Positions 26,380 to 39,400 of a stretch of DNA of 64,000 nucleotides are shown piece after piece. Positions within the stretch are counted from its first letter, which is position 1. Each line of letters opens with the position of its first letter. The notes below the pieces were generated by a model. It was not told where the DNA came from. It was given only the letters and a program-made list of their open reading frames with translations, and ran no database searches. Source of the stretch: Callaeas wilsoni (taxonomy: Eukaryota > Chordata > Aves > Passeriformes > Callaeidae); the NCBI GenBank assembly GCA_013398955.1, contig VWPU01010321.1, forward strand, positions 62,001 to 126,000. The letters run 5' to 3'. Position numbers and translations under genes: made by a program.

Positions 26380-27633
26380 CGAACTTCAATCCTGTCAGGC
26401 TCCGTGGTGTGACCACTCCTCTGAGGAGCCTGTTCCAGTGCCCAACCACCCTCTGGGTGAAGAAGCTTTTTCTAATACCCAAGCTAAACCTCCCCAACAG
26501 AACTTCAGGCCATTCCCATGGGTCCTGTCACTGATCACCAGTGACATCAATGTCCCTCCTCTTCCCTTCATGATGAAGCTGCGGACTGTGATGAGGCCTC
26601 TCCTCAGTCTCCTCCAGGCTGAGCAGACCGAGTGCACTCAGCTGCTTCTCATACAGCTTCTCCTCAAGGCTCTTCACCATCCTTGTGGCCCTCTTTTGGA
26701 CACTCTCTAACAGTTTATGGTCTTCCTAATACTGTGGCACCCAAAACTGCCCCCAGCACTCGCGGTGCGGCCGCCCCGGTGCAGAGCAGAGCGGGACAAT
26801 CCCCTCCCTTGCCCGGCTGGTGATGCTGTGCCTGATGCCCTCAGGACAGGGTTGGCCCTCCTGGCTGCCAGGGCAATGCTGACTCATGTGCAACTTGCCA
26901 TCAACCAGGACCCCCAGGTCCCTTTCTGTGGCACTGCTTTCCAGTATCTCATTACCCAGTCTATCCGTACATCCAGGGCTCCTCCACCCCAGGCTCAAAA
27001 TCCAGGAACTTCCCTTGTTAAAATTCATACAGTTGGTGATTGCTCAGCCCTCTAATTTGTCAAGGACTCTCTGCAGGGCCTCCCTGCTCTCGCGGGAGTC
27101 AACGTCTCCTCCCAGTTTTGTATTGTCTATGGACTTGTTTGTATCCCTTTCAGTCCTGCACCCAGGTCCTTTATGAAGATGTTGAGCACAGGGCCGAGGC
27201 TGGAGCCCTGCAGAACCCTGCTAGTGACAGGTCACCAGTCTGATGTCACCCCCTTCGCTGTAACCCTTTGTGCCTGACCCGTGAGCCAGTAGCTCACCCA
27301 TCACATGATGTGTTTATCCAGCTGTGTGCTGGACAGTTTTTCCAGAAGGATCCTGTGTGAGAGAGTATCAAAAGCTTTACTGAAATCCAAAAAGATTACA
27401 TCAAGTGGCTTTCCTTGATCAACTAAGTGGGTTACCTTGTCAAAAAAGGAAATCAGGTTTGATAAGCAGGACTTTCCTCTCATGAAGCCATGCTGGCTGT
27501 GGCAAGCGACTGCGTTGTCTTTCAGGTGTTTTGCAATGCTTGCCAGAATAATTTTCTCCATAACTTTATCAGGCACTGCATATACATTGTCCTGCAGTGA
27601 TGCCTTTGTGATAGACACTAACCCATGAGGCAC
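26284..27633 (-). mobile_element. CR1 LINE, 5'-truncated, minus strand
   Basis: About 1.35 kb of a young-looking CR1, read toward lower coordinates. The 3' end is at CAGAATCACAGAATATG, and the 5' break lies near 27633 inside the reverse-transcriptase domain of ORF2. The piece from 27633 to 27301 is still open and carries the QHGF segment and RT motif A (FLDFSKAFD, Asp codon about 27385-27387). Further on the frame is broken. The position of the FADD catalytic box, 27122-27133, now reads Ser-Ile-Asp-Asn in the expected frame. The later parts encode the thumb and C-terminal region in shifted frames (for example 27028-26726). CR1 ORF2 normally encodes endonuclease and RT for target-primed retroposition; this copy lacks the endonuclease and cannot be active. 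By sequence it is close to the chicken CR1-F/C type as I remember it. Confidence 0.93.
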
Positions 27634-30600
27634 AAAGACACATATTCATATGGGAATATGCTGTTTCATTCCTCTGAGGGGAGGGCATTATTTAAAGGCA
27701 CATTAAGCACAGGGCTTCTTTCACACTGCAGGTGATGAGGAGAGGAAAAAGGAGATACAGTTTTTTTGCAGAAGCAGTTTGTAACAGTGATGGCTTCCTA
27801 GAAACCAATGTGCTGATACCACGGCTAACTATTTAGGCAATCTAACACAATAACTCCTGGCTTCTCAAATATAAACGGCAATCTACTTCTCCATACGCTC
27901 TAGAAACTGAAGGCAGTGGGAAATCCCAGAAACTGATGTGAAATAAATATCTTCTGAAATACTGGAAAATATAGGAGAAAAGTGATGAAGGTACTTAAAA
28001 TTTAAAATGTAGGCATTATACAATGTGTTTTTAAAGATCTCAGGAGAGGATAATCTTGCTCAGGGAGGCCACTTGCTCTGAGCTGAGATCTTAAAAAGAA
28101 CAGCTTTTCTTTTCTGTCTTGTCATGCACCACTTCATCTCTGTAAACAATATAGGTCTGAGATGGGCTTACAACCAGCTAAAAGGGAAAAGGCATCCAAA
28201 AAAATTTCCCCACAGCAAGAGAGATATGACCTTTAAAAACTGTCACACCTGAAAACAGTATGACAAAAACACAGAGGGTGAACCTGAAGTCATTATAGAA
28301 CATTTTGCTTAATCTCCATAGGTAACCAGTTCACAAGCAGAAGGCAGCTGCTGAACTTTCTGCTGCTACAGCTTTGTTCCACCACCCTGCTGCATCAATG
28401 GGATAGCTGCTCATGCTTGAAAATTCCTGTGATATATTACTAAATCTATATATTATTGTAACCAGGACAACACTATGGCTGCTAGAGGAATGAAAAGAAA
28501 ACAAAGTACAAAATACCAAAATTTCAGTCCACAGAGAAGTTCCCTGAAAAATTAGAAACAAGAAGGTATGATGGACCACCTAGTACATATTCTTCAATTC
28601 ATTATTATTTATTCTTCAGTGCACAGGAAAAAGCAAAAATCAACAAAGCAAAAACCAATAAAGCAAAAACACCTACCATCCAGCCTCGATGTTCAATATC
28701 TCATATGTGTCTTAGAAGTATATGTATCACATAATTCTTCAGTCCAGCTTCTTTCAAATAGTTGTTCTAAACAGCTGTTCATTGTTCTTTAATGCTAAAC
28801 CTCCTAAATTCACAACACAATTTTGAGTTGGTAAAGTCTTATATTGAGTAAAATGAGAGTATGAGAACACCACAAGAAATACTGCTTTGAGAGATCACAC
28901 TCTCCCTTGGGCCTACCTGTTAGTGGTTTTGCTCAGATCAGATGGGCTCCTTGGAAGCAAAATCTCCCATTTGTCTCCACTGGTCATGCTTCAGTTCATG
29001 TTATGCAGTGGTGTCTGAGTCCTTCAGATGAATTTTGAATGGGAAGATGCACCTCAGTAGCATAAGTTACACTCTTCAGACATTAGCAGGAGTTCAGTCC
29101 ATAGGATCATATGAAAGCAAATGTGAAATAAGATCTCATAAGGATGATCATCATCTTAAAGCCTTGGACATTTATCATAGAAGGTACTGTATTTTTAATT
29201 CTACAAATGACCCCAAGACATAAAACAAATAGAATTTTTATTTAGTTTTGAATCTGAAAGTTCAAAATTAAATTGGCCATTTTTGCTGTAGGTTTCTGTT
29301 TCAAAAGAAAATTTTTTTTATTATATGTTTGAAAGTTTTTTTCCTGAACTGGCTCCTGTTGTAATGTGTATTTTTCATTAAATCTTAAGTTATTTACTCA
29401 GAGGGGAATGGCAGCCTGGCTGCTGTCCAGTTATGGACAAATAATTTTCAGGCAATCAAATGCCACAGAGATGTATCTGGTCTAAGAATAAAACAGGAAG
29501 GCTGAGGAAAGAAAAGACCAGTATCCTCACAAGACAGGGACTTATATGGAGGAATTCCTACCCTAAACCTGTGTGCATGAAAGAAGTTATCACCACAGGT
29601 GGGCAGGTTTCTTGCAGAGCGATTCAGTTCAGAACTCCAGAATTTCTAAGTGGGGTGCGTATGTGAAAAAAAAAAAAGAAATCTCAAAATCAAAGACTAA
29701 GATTAATTTCAGCTTTCTAGTAGCTAATGGGAGCACTTCTGGCCATTTGGAAAGGAAATTCAAATGAAATGATTCTCTGTCTCAGCTCATGGGAGGGGAC
29801 CTCATATGTCAGTTGCAATCAGTCTGAAAAGCTCTCTTAACTTCATGGAGGCTTCGCTGAGCAGCTGTCTAGGAATAACAATTTTCTGGCTCTGTTCTTG
29901 GACAAGTACACGGAGAGGTTTAGGAAAGGGGCAGGGGATGTCTGTCAAAATGCTTGGTCTCAGAAATCCTACTTAGACTTGTACATCTTTTATGATGGGA
30001 TGCTCTTCAGTGCAGTAAGCCAGACAGGGAAGTTTTCCTGCATTAGCAGGGTCAGAAATAATTTTAAAATTGAATAATGAGTCTCCATGAAAATTATGTC
30101 TGGGAAGTAACTTGTAAATCAGCTGCAAAAATGCAGTATCAGAGCATAGCATAAAGGCTGTCTCATTTGCAAAAACTAGTAAGATTTATATTACGAGGAA
30201 TAAACTTACCCTTTACCACAAGAGTCTTGTGGGTGAAGAAAAGCAATATTTCACCCTTTCACTCTCCAATTGGCTTGGAAAAAGGACTGGTGGGACAAAA
30301 ATTTTGGATTACAAGGCTGAGCTGAATGCATGTTCACAAGTTGCTCTGCTTAGAAACTGGTCAGCAAGAAGAGATGATGGATAAAAGATCTCCTGAATTC
30401 AGGCATGTGTTTCACTTTCTTAAAAGACGGAGTCTGTTTCCATTTCACATAAGGCCAATGCATCTCATTCATTTATGCAAAAGCAGAGCTGTTTGGATCT
30501 TATCATGGTGTGCTAAATTCAAGCCAAGGACAATCAGTGCTATGACATTGCCTGATATTTCACGGAGTGAACAATCAATTATGAGTTTAGGAAATAAAAT

Positions 30601-33494
30601 ACAGGGACGTTGTCAAAGCAACCTTGTAAGTGCTGAAAGGAATCCACACAATGGTCACATCTAAACCAGAGTTAATCGTCTCCAATCCTACCTGTTTTAG
30701 TCCTTTCAAGCCTTGGGATGGCAATAGCCTGTGGAGGTGCTAAGAAGCTTCTGGTAAGAGCATCACAGGATTTTATTTTTCACTCAAGTTCAAGAATCTT
30801 CTTGTTGTTCACTTTGACTTGAGAGTGATGCCATAAAATGTGAACTATTATATTTTAGTTTAAAAATACCTCACACACTCAAGTAATATAGCATTCCTTT
30901 TTTTATTGTACAAGAATAATGAGTTGTCAGCTTCCTCCCCACTCTTTCCTTTACAGAACAAGATACATGAATCATCTTTCAAAAGAAGTAGTGCTGCTGT
31001 GACATTTAGAAAATGTTTTTCTAGTGTATGTGTCTTTATATTTAAAGGGACTGCAATTTATGAAGTTAGATTTCTTAAACAATAAGAACAAAAGCTCTAT
31101 TCTTTATTTACAGTTTATACAGCAACTGTGATGTGTCTAAAGGTTATACTCATCTCACTACAATAAGGAGGTCACAGGAATGATGGTCTATTTTCACTTC
31201 TGGCATTGTCTGGAGTTACTTTTCGCAGGCATATGCAGGAGCACTGTACCTCAGTGCTGACAGGTTTTCCCAAAATCTGGGTGTAGAGCAATGGCATTGA
31301 GAGTAGATTCATTGCAGGGTAAATGCATGGGAAGAGCACCTGAAAACTCCAAGGAGAGGACTGTGAACTTCTCACACACTCCACGAATCTAAATGGCTCA
31401 TGTCACACCAGTGTGCAAGGCAGGAGACAGCAGGGGCCCAACAAACTGGAAAGAGTAACCTTTGAGCAATCTTTTGGCTCTGATAGTCCTGTGCAACCCA
31501 CCAGGGGCAAGGAGGGCGGATGCAAGACAGAGGAACAGTGTCTTTGGAGGGGCAGCTCTGGAAGGAGATCCCTTTTAGAGATAATTTGCTTACTTCCAGC
31601 TCAGGGATGATGAGGTTTCTCTGCATAGGAGATCACTTTAAGAGATAATTTGCTTTCCTCCCGCTCAAAGATGATGAAGAAGTTTCTCTGCATTTGCCAG
31701 GCTGATGCACTGTAGTATTGAATTTTGATCCAGCTGTCCAACGTTACACTTTAGGCTATTGCCTTGCACTGTTGCTCTCTTCCCACACAGAGTCCAGAAC
31801 AGTGCCTGACATGCAATTTTCTTCTCTTTGCAGAACAAAGCTGCTTAAAAAAGCAAAATGGCACCTTCCAGACATGCTCTATACACGTATCCCACCACCA
31901 TTAAATGATGCAAACAAACTTATCTGTTCACATTGCAAATATAGTTGAACTAGTAGGTCAATAAGAAATTAATTGAAGAATGTACTTGACAATGAAGATC
32001 CTTACGAAAAGGAACTCAACCATTAAATTACTCACAAAGAGAACAGCAATGGTGATTGGAGCCTTACTGAAAAAAGAGACCAAATTAGATGGAGTATTTC
32101 CCAGAATTTATGTACAGTACCGTGTACTCTAGATTCTCCTGCATGACCAAATCAACTTACAGAAAAATAAATTGCAAAAGGGAATAATATGTAAAACAAA
32201 AATAAAAAAATAGAGACAAACATATAAATGTCTCTGAGGAAGATAAAATAGAAATGTCAGCAGCAAACCAAACTGCATTTCTCATGGCTATTGCTACTTA
32301 AATACCTGACAGCTCAAATATATCACACCTTATCTCTGAACCTAAACTTTTTTCTCTCCTTCTCCATACAGATAAATTTTACTATCTGCTCTTTCATGGG
32401 AGAAGAAACTGAGGCAGAGAAGGAAATTTAAATTGCCCAATATTGCCCACTTCTTTGGATATGACCATGAGAAAGTATAGGCATATTGGTTGTCTGAAGG
32501 AGCTGGTCAGATCATACTACCCTACTTTGTGAGTAGAGAAGAAAGTAAACCAGAAGCAAATACTGCTGCATCAGCTATGAGACTGATGTGATTGTGTGGT
32601 TCAGGGCTGCTTTCAGGGGGCAGAGAGCCTGTGCTTCCAGTGCTCTGAATCTGACAAAAGAAGATGACTGTGTACAGAGACAAAAGAAAAATAAGGGTTT
32701 TTTCTCCCCTCATTTTGGAATATTAGAAAAATACAGTATTTAGTAAGTAAGGTGTTTAGAAAGTCAGGGGTTGCCTGAGGCTTTCATTAAAACATTGCTC
32801 GAGGGAAGGATGACCAAGACGAATAATTAACATGTTGCTTGGCTTGAGAGCAATGTTCCACATAATAGATGTTTGACAGCATGAATTCAGTCAGATATGC
32901 AGATTGCAAGTATTGCTACTTGGCTGAAACAGGCTTATTTGCTGGAGCTGGCCTAACTTACTAGGAGGTTTATTTGCAGATGGATTAACTAAAAAAAATC
33001 TCAAGGGCTTGGTACTCCAAGTGCTGGTGATTTATTACCCTTGACTACACATATACATACCTACATATCTTTCTGAATAATGCTATAGAAAGAGATGATA
33101 GAAAACCGACTTCTTCTGCAGGCTCTGGAGGTAGCCTTTAATCAGTTTTCTGCTGGAGTTTGCTCTGTGCCAGACATTTCTGGTATACACATACCTTCTA
33201 GAGACAAAGCCTCTTGCAGGACATGACTTGTTTTGAGCTCCTACTTGTCCACAGTAGGACTTGAGAAATTGAGACACTGATGAGACATAAGATTAAAAGA
33301 GGAGGACCTAAATCTCTATTCATGAAAGAGATGTGAGAAAATAAAAGCTGTCAGGCTGAACTAAACTAACCTGTGCCTTTTCCCTGAAGGTGTCCAACTG
33401 TATATGATATGATGGAAATGACAGGCATAAGCCTTACAGCAGGTGATAGTTTAGAATCTAAGGACAAAGATTGTAACTCATGTTCAGAAGAGCC
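27634..33494. other. Gene-free stretch
   Basis: Nearly 6 kb with no supported exon, RNA gene or young repeat. Frames of up to 112 codons (30326-30664 plus) lack motifs. A run of A residues sits near 29665-29676, and a diverged tandem duplication lies at 31564-31694. Confidence 0.5.
31564..31694. repeat. Diverged two-copy tandem repeat, about 64-base unit
   Basis: Copy one (31564-31627) and copy two (31628-31694) both start GGAGATC and share AGAGATAATTTGCTT, then GATGATGA and GTTTCTCTGCAT. Copy two has several substitutions and a 3-base insertion, so this is an older duplication than the one at 23290. No function is apparent. Confidence 0.85.
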
Positions 33495-34010
33495 TTGGTT
33501 ACACGATCCGTTTTGAATTTGACTAATCCCTTTTAAGACTCAGTTACTTTATTGTTCTCTCAAATATCCTGTGGCAATGATTTCCATAGCTTTCTTTTTG
33601 CACACTGTGAAAGCAAAATTCTTTGTTGTAGCCTTGCTGCCTTGTGAGTCATAAACTCTCCACTGGTTCTTGTTTCATGAATTTTTCAAGTTTTTAATTT
33701 TATAGACCTCTGTCACTGTAAATTTCACCCATAGTCATCTCTTTTTCCAGATAAAAAACTATCTTGCCTAGTTTGTCCCCATGTTGGAAGCTGCCACATT
33801 CCTCTGGTCATGCCTGTTGTGCACATGTTGCCCTCTGCAGCTCCAGGGCACTTCCCAGCAATGAAGCAGGACTGCACATGTGCCATCTGGGGTGTGGGAG
33901 CACCATGCAGGCAGTCGGCAACATCATAATAGTGTTTTTCTCTTTTGCTATTACTTATAACAAATCCTAAAATTTGCATTGTCTTTGGATCACTGACCAA
34001 ATGTCAGTGC
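33495..34010 (-). mobile_element. Ancient CR1-family LINE remnant, minus strand
   Basis: The plus strand carries a chain of short matches, in the right order, to the antisense of old reptile-type CR1 copies as I remember them: 'ccatagctttctttttgcac', 'ttttatagacctctgtcact', 'agtcatctctttttccagat', 'ggaagctgccacattcctct' and 'ggtgtgggagcaccatg'. Insertions and substitutions are frequent and all frames are interrupted. It is far older than the CR1 copies at 26.3 and 42.4 kb. Ends are uncertain, and a consensus alignment is needed to settle the family. Confidence 0.5.
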
Positions 34011-36046
34011 CCTGAGAGCACCACCCGTCCTGGCTGTCCTTGCCCACCCCTTCCATGGCTCCCCCATGCTGCCCACAGCCCATGACCCCATTCCAGCCAC
34101 CCTTTGTCCCCTCCTTCCTTCTAACAGACAGCAGCCATCTCTCACTGCTGTCTGAGAGCTGATTTTTTTCGAGACTATCTGCAATTAATCTCAGAGAGTA
34201 GGCAAGGGATGTGAATTGCTGTAACCTTCATATCGCTGTGATGAAACTTGAAAAAGGCCATATGAAAAAAAGTCAGACACACATGCTGTTTTTCACATTA
34301 CTAGTGATTACATGAGTGTTGAAACCTAGTTCACTCCTTCAAGGAAATTTTGTACACAATCTCAAATCCTGTCAACTCCTAAATCGTGTAATGGACATCT
34401 ATATTGGGTTTATAGGCAACATTCAACTGTGTATTTTAGCTATTGTATTACTTAAGTTAGGCTGTGTAAAGACAGTAAGAATACTGCATAAAAGTACAAC
34501 ATACTCCTTTGACTCGTGTTGCTCAAAGCACAAAAATGTTATCTGTTACTTTGCTGGGGTGTGAGATTTCGATTTCACATTCTTCTTAAGTAATGAGACC
34601 CTTTGGATCACAGAAAGCAGAAGAAATAAGATGTGAATGATTAGAGTTTCCACTCTTTTCTTCAGCTGGAAGAAAAATAATGCCTCACCTGAGGAAATAA
34701 TAAGACAAGACTGGGAAAAGGAAGAAAGAATGAAATGTTGGAGCTTGGTGGGTGCAAATTTACCCAGTCTATGTTTATATAACAGACTGAGGAAGAAGAG
34801 AAATGATGAAATTGTAATGACTTGAGTTGCTAAAAAAGTCAAATGCTTGTGATTTTGCAAAATACCTGGGAAACCCCCCTCAATTTAAGCCCTGGAAAAT
34901 TATTTAAGATCAACGTAGAGTAGCGCATGGGGGTAGGGGAAGTAAGTGCACTCATGGTCACTAGATCAGCTACTTCCACTCTAGGAAAGAGCAGCACTTA
35001 ATAAAATCTCAATTCTAGAACAACTCCATCTTCAATTTTGAAAATGTCCTGCTCCCTCCAGGTTTTAAAGGCTATTATTTGAAGTTACTGCTGACCTTTT
35101 TGTACACACAATGCTTGGAAAACAACTCATTTCAGCTGAGAAAGAATGGACAACAGTATCCCATACAAAGTCCTTTAAAAATGAAAGCCTTTTATAGTAC
35201 ACAAGACAGAAAATTTGCTCTATACATTCAAAAGATACAACATCCTTGGATTGCTTCTGTAGAAGAGAAGTTATTCTAAATAATCCACCATTTTATGTTT
35301 AAAGACAGTTAATTGTGTCCAAGAGAATAGGTTAGGTGAATAAAATAAGGATATTGGCTAGAAAGTATGGAATCGAGCAGAGTCATTGAGTGAGGAGGAG
35401 TTGCCTGCTGGCTGGCACTTGAGAAGGGCCCCGGCTTCAGGACCATATCGGCTGGGAATGCAACACCTTCCTCTTTGTTTAAAATTGGCAGTTGTTTAAT
35501 ATCACTGGGTAGAAGAGGCAGACTGACAAATGGCTAGAATATGAGTGGTTTTGGCCATTTAACTTTGGCAAACAGTTTATCCCTGGAGTAACTAGGTGCA
35601 TCTAAGTTAATGTTTCTGTTCACATCAGTTGAAGCAAATCCTCTGTTCATCCTTTGTCCTGGGCACTGGTTTGTACTGCAGCATCGTCTTGGAACATGCA
35701 GAGTAGCACTGTCTTTTTGGATGAAACAAAACAGAAAGATGTACTCCAGAAGTGCATTCATTGCACAAAGTTCTAAAGACAGGTGCACTTGGAACACAAG
35801 TGAGGCTAGAGCTTGTCCAAAATAAAAGTCCCCAAAATTCGTACAGTGTTGTCATCATGTCCTCAACACCAAAGCCTCATCTGGTTTTCCTGATGGGTTT
35901 CTGTGGGGGCCACACTACTTGCTAGTGAAAACACAGCTACTGCAGTTCAAACCACCCAGGCACTAAGAGCTGCCCAGTTGCCAATCCACTTACCCAGCAT
36001 ATGGAAAAAAATTAGGCTAAAAATGCAGCACTCTTCCTCTTAGTAT
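34011..36046. other. Gene-free stretch
   Basis: No gene or repeat was identified. The frame pair at 35534-35858 (both strands, under 90 codons) has no recognisable product. Confidence 0.5.
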
Positions 36047-36417
36047 TGCCGTAGCAATGGGGAATAAAGACACACGGACACCCTTGCTTGCTCCGAAGAA
36101 GATGATTTATTGCAACACACCGAACCCGTTTATGTTTTAAACTTGACCCAAACCAGGCAGGCACTGGCTGCCCAGCACTGCGGTGTGGCTGTTCACATCC
36201 CTTTCCCCACTCAGCTCTCTGATCACGCGGCGCCCACGCGTCTCCCCAGCCCATCACTGCCTCCCGCACGAGGCAAGCACCTGCCAGCCGTGCAGCCCAT
36301 CTCTGCTGACAGGACCTGCTTTCCACCTCCCTGATAGCCGAACCTTTCCCAGAGGGCTTTCTGTTGAGCAGGGGTGAACAGGATTTCTTGTCTCCCACAT
36401 TGTGCCTTTAGGCAACA
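36047..36417 (-). mobile_element. Solo LTR-like element, minus strand
   Basis: The block is much richer in GC and CpG than its surroundings (for example GATCACGCGGCGCCCACGCG near 36221-36240). Read on the minus strand it starts TGTTGCC near 36417. It has a TATA-like TTTAAAA (36135-36141), then AATAAA (reverse of TTTATT at 36106-36111) about 30 bases later, then a short transcribed tail. It ends GCTACGGCA near 36047. A closely spaced TATA box and poly-A signal with TG...CA ends is typical of short-R retroviral LTRs, including avian ones. No internal region adjoins it, so it would be a solo LTR. I could not find a target-site duplication, so both ends are tentative. The frames of 60-128 codons across it are by-products of its GC content. 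Confidence 0.45.
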
Positions 36418-39400
36418 AAGACAAATTGGAATAGGAAAGCCTGAAAACAGAAGTGCTCCACCCCCTCATTCATACCATTTATAGAGACCTATTTACTCCT
36501 AATATCCCCACTCAAGCTTGCTGTAAGAAATTAAATCATAACATGTATTTTAAATTAAAGTGAGCCATGACAATCATTCCTTTTGGTGTCCAGTTCCAAT
36601 CACCTCTTAAGAGAATTTACACTGCCAACAGATGGAAATTGTATGTGTAATTTTGATAGCACTTTTGCTGACAAAGTCATTTAATTAATGGCAGTGAAAT
36701 CTAAGATTGGAAGTGAACCACGCCAGAAAAAATAATTATTGCCTGCTGTAATTTCCCCCCCAATGTCCACCTGCATTATTTATACGATCTATTAAATGGT
36801 GCATGCTTTTAAGTAGTTTAGTTACATTTTGAGAATGACCCATTCAAATCAAAACAGCATTTTTCTAACTCTGGATTATAAATGTCATATAAAATATATT
36901 TTTATAATTTAGAATGAGAACTATAAATGGCAATCACCTAAGTGAGAAAAGGAAAACAGATACATTGGGAATAAAGGGCTGACTGCTCTTGATTATTCCT
37001 GTATTTGGCTTGGATGGTCTGGCTGGTTAAAGGAGTGGCCTTGAGCAGCTTTCTTTGCTAAAATTTCTCTGATGGCCCTTTAGGCAGTACAGTTTTGCCA
37101 CACAGTTTTATAGACTCTTGTGTGAGAAGTGCTGCTCTGCATCAATATACAGCTCTGCTCACTTAACCTATGTTAAATTTTACTGGGATATGGAGTTATT
37201 CAAAGCAGGGAACTCTGCAGAGCCCTCCTCCTCAAGGACAATTACTAAGTGGACAACAAAAAAAAGTGAAAGCGAGTAATGAAATCCTGCTATGAAATTT
37301 CAGTGGCATTCCTTAAAATATTTTAAATGTCTGTCCTCTATTCTTCTTAGAAGAAGGAGAATATTCCTAGAGTTGCTTCAGATTGGGATTTCATTTTTGA
37401 TCTAAGACAGATTGCTCTTGCCATTTCTTTGTACTGATGATGCCTCAGATGTTCTTCCCGTAGAAACTTCAGCAATATAAACCTTCTGTGTGCAACAGGA
37501 GTGATACCAAATCTTAGTTATGGGGGATATGATAATTGCATATTAATGACTTTTTTTGGAATGATGTTAATTACATAGCTGGTATATAGAACTATTAAAA
37601 TTTGTGGTTGCCATTTTCAAAGGTGTTTCTCAAAACTTATGCATCTAAACCTCCTTGATACTATTCTCAGTCTGATTATTTTTTCTTATAGGGGCTTTAG
37701 TGAAAACCAGCGGTGCTCAGCACTGTTGGAACAAAATTCCATAGCTAAATATGGATTTACGAATCTGCTGAAAGCATCAGGGACCTTCTGTTCCCCCATA
37801 GTTTGTTTTATACATAATATAGCTGAATAAAAAGAAGGCTTTGAGGTACTAGTATAATCCAGTGAAAGCTGCAGTTTAATCTGTGAATATATGTTAGAGA
37901 GTATTTCCATTTTTGTGGTTTATATCATCAGTTATTTGTCACTGAAAAACAGATAAAACAAACAGAACATTGTCTGAGTAAAAGTGTATGGATGACGAAA
38001 AACAAAGAAAACCATTGATCCTCTTAATTTCTATAAATAAGGAGAGAATTCTTTTCTGAAGTTGTATGACTCTCTGAGACACAGTATGTGCTTTAAAGTG
38101 TTAAATCCAAATTATTTCAAAATTGAAATCAGCTATATTGGCACATACCGTACCTGCCACTGAAATCCTGGAATGGGCTTACAGGTATTTGTGAATTGAA
38201 CACCTTAGGGATGATGATCTCTGCGTGACTGGGGAAACAGCCTGGCAGTAATGAACAATGAAGTAGTACCACAGTACTCATTAGTCATTAATGTAAAACT
38301 GAGACATATTTTTTTAAACCAGAGACATTTGTGCTCTGCCTCTGAAATTCAAGGGGTTTTCCAGTCATATCCTGTGTCCACATCCCAGCTCACACACAGG
38401 AGAGAGATGTAAATCTTTTTGCATTGGTTGTGATTCCTCTTTGTAAATAAGAAAGTAACAGAAGTCTAAATAATTTGTTGGCTTTGGCCTTCTGCTTCAC
38501 GGTAGAAATCAAAACATGTGACAGGAAGAGTTTACATTTCTTTTTCCATGTTCATTCAATTTTATGGATCACTGAGTTATTTAGACCTACAGTACTTAAC
38601 CTCCTTGTTTTTCTAATAAGAATTGACTGGTATGTCTTTTTTCTATTTCCTTACTCTTTGGTTTTGTTTCTTAATAGAAATAATGACACCTATGACATAA
38701 TGGTTATCAACCTTCCTTAATAACTTTTTGAAGAGCTGTAAAAAAAGTCAAACAGCTTCAGAAGGTTAATAAATAGCTAGTTTTTCTTTAATCACTGGTT
38801 GGTTAGCTTTAAAAAGAATTTTAAGAAAAGTTGGAGAGCAGCATTTGATTTTGCACAATTCATGCTGCAGAATGGCATGAATTAAGGATGGAAATCTTTC
38901 TTGTAAATCTTGTCTTCTTGAGTTTAGACCTTTAATATACCTTTTTGGAGTGTTTGGTGTTGGGGTTTTTTTTGTTTGTTCTTGGTTTTGGGGATTTTTT
39001 GGGGGGTGCATGTGCGCAGAAAACTGAATTACTGAATTGAATTGTTGCAATTTATATCACTGAAAAAAATATATTTGTCCTGGATTCAAAGGCAGATCAA
39101 CTTATTGTAAGAAGTGAAGTATCATCATCTTTTCCAATCCTTCCTTAACACTATATAAGTATTTTTAGGCACTCAGATTCATTCATAGTGAATCAATTTG
39201 GAACACTGACGCTGTGTCTGAAGACTTGAAAAATAACATTACTGCAATAATAATTTTCAATAAAACTAGTCAGACAAGAGGATGATTACCATTTGCAAAC
39301 AGTCATGAAGCCGTGAATTAATTTTATGAAAGTGTGATGAACTAAACTGGTTCAAAATTATCATTATCACCACTGCATGTAGCTATCCTTAATCTATATT

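Noticed and set aside
26632..27243. Plus-strand frames of 60-112 codons in the 26.6-27.2 kb region
   Set aside because: They are antisense readings of the minus-strand CR1.
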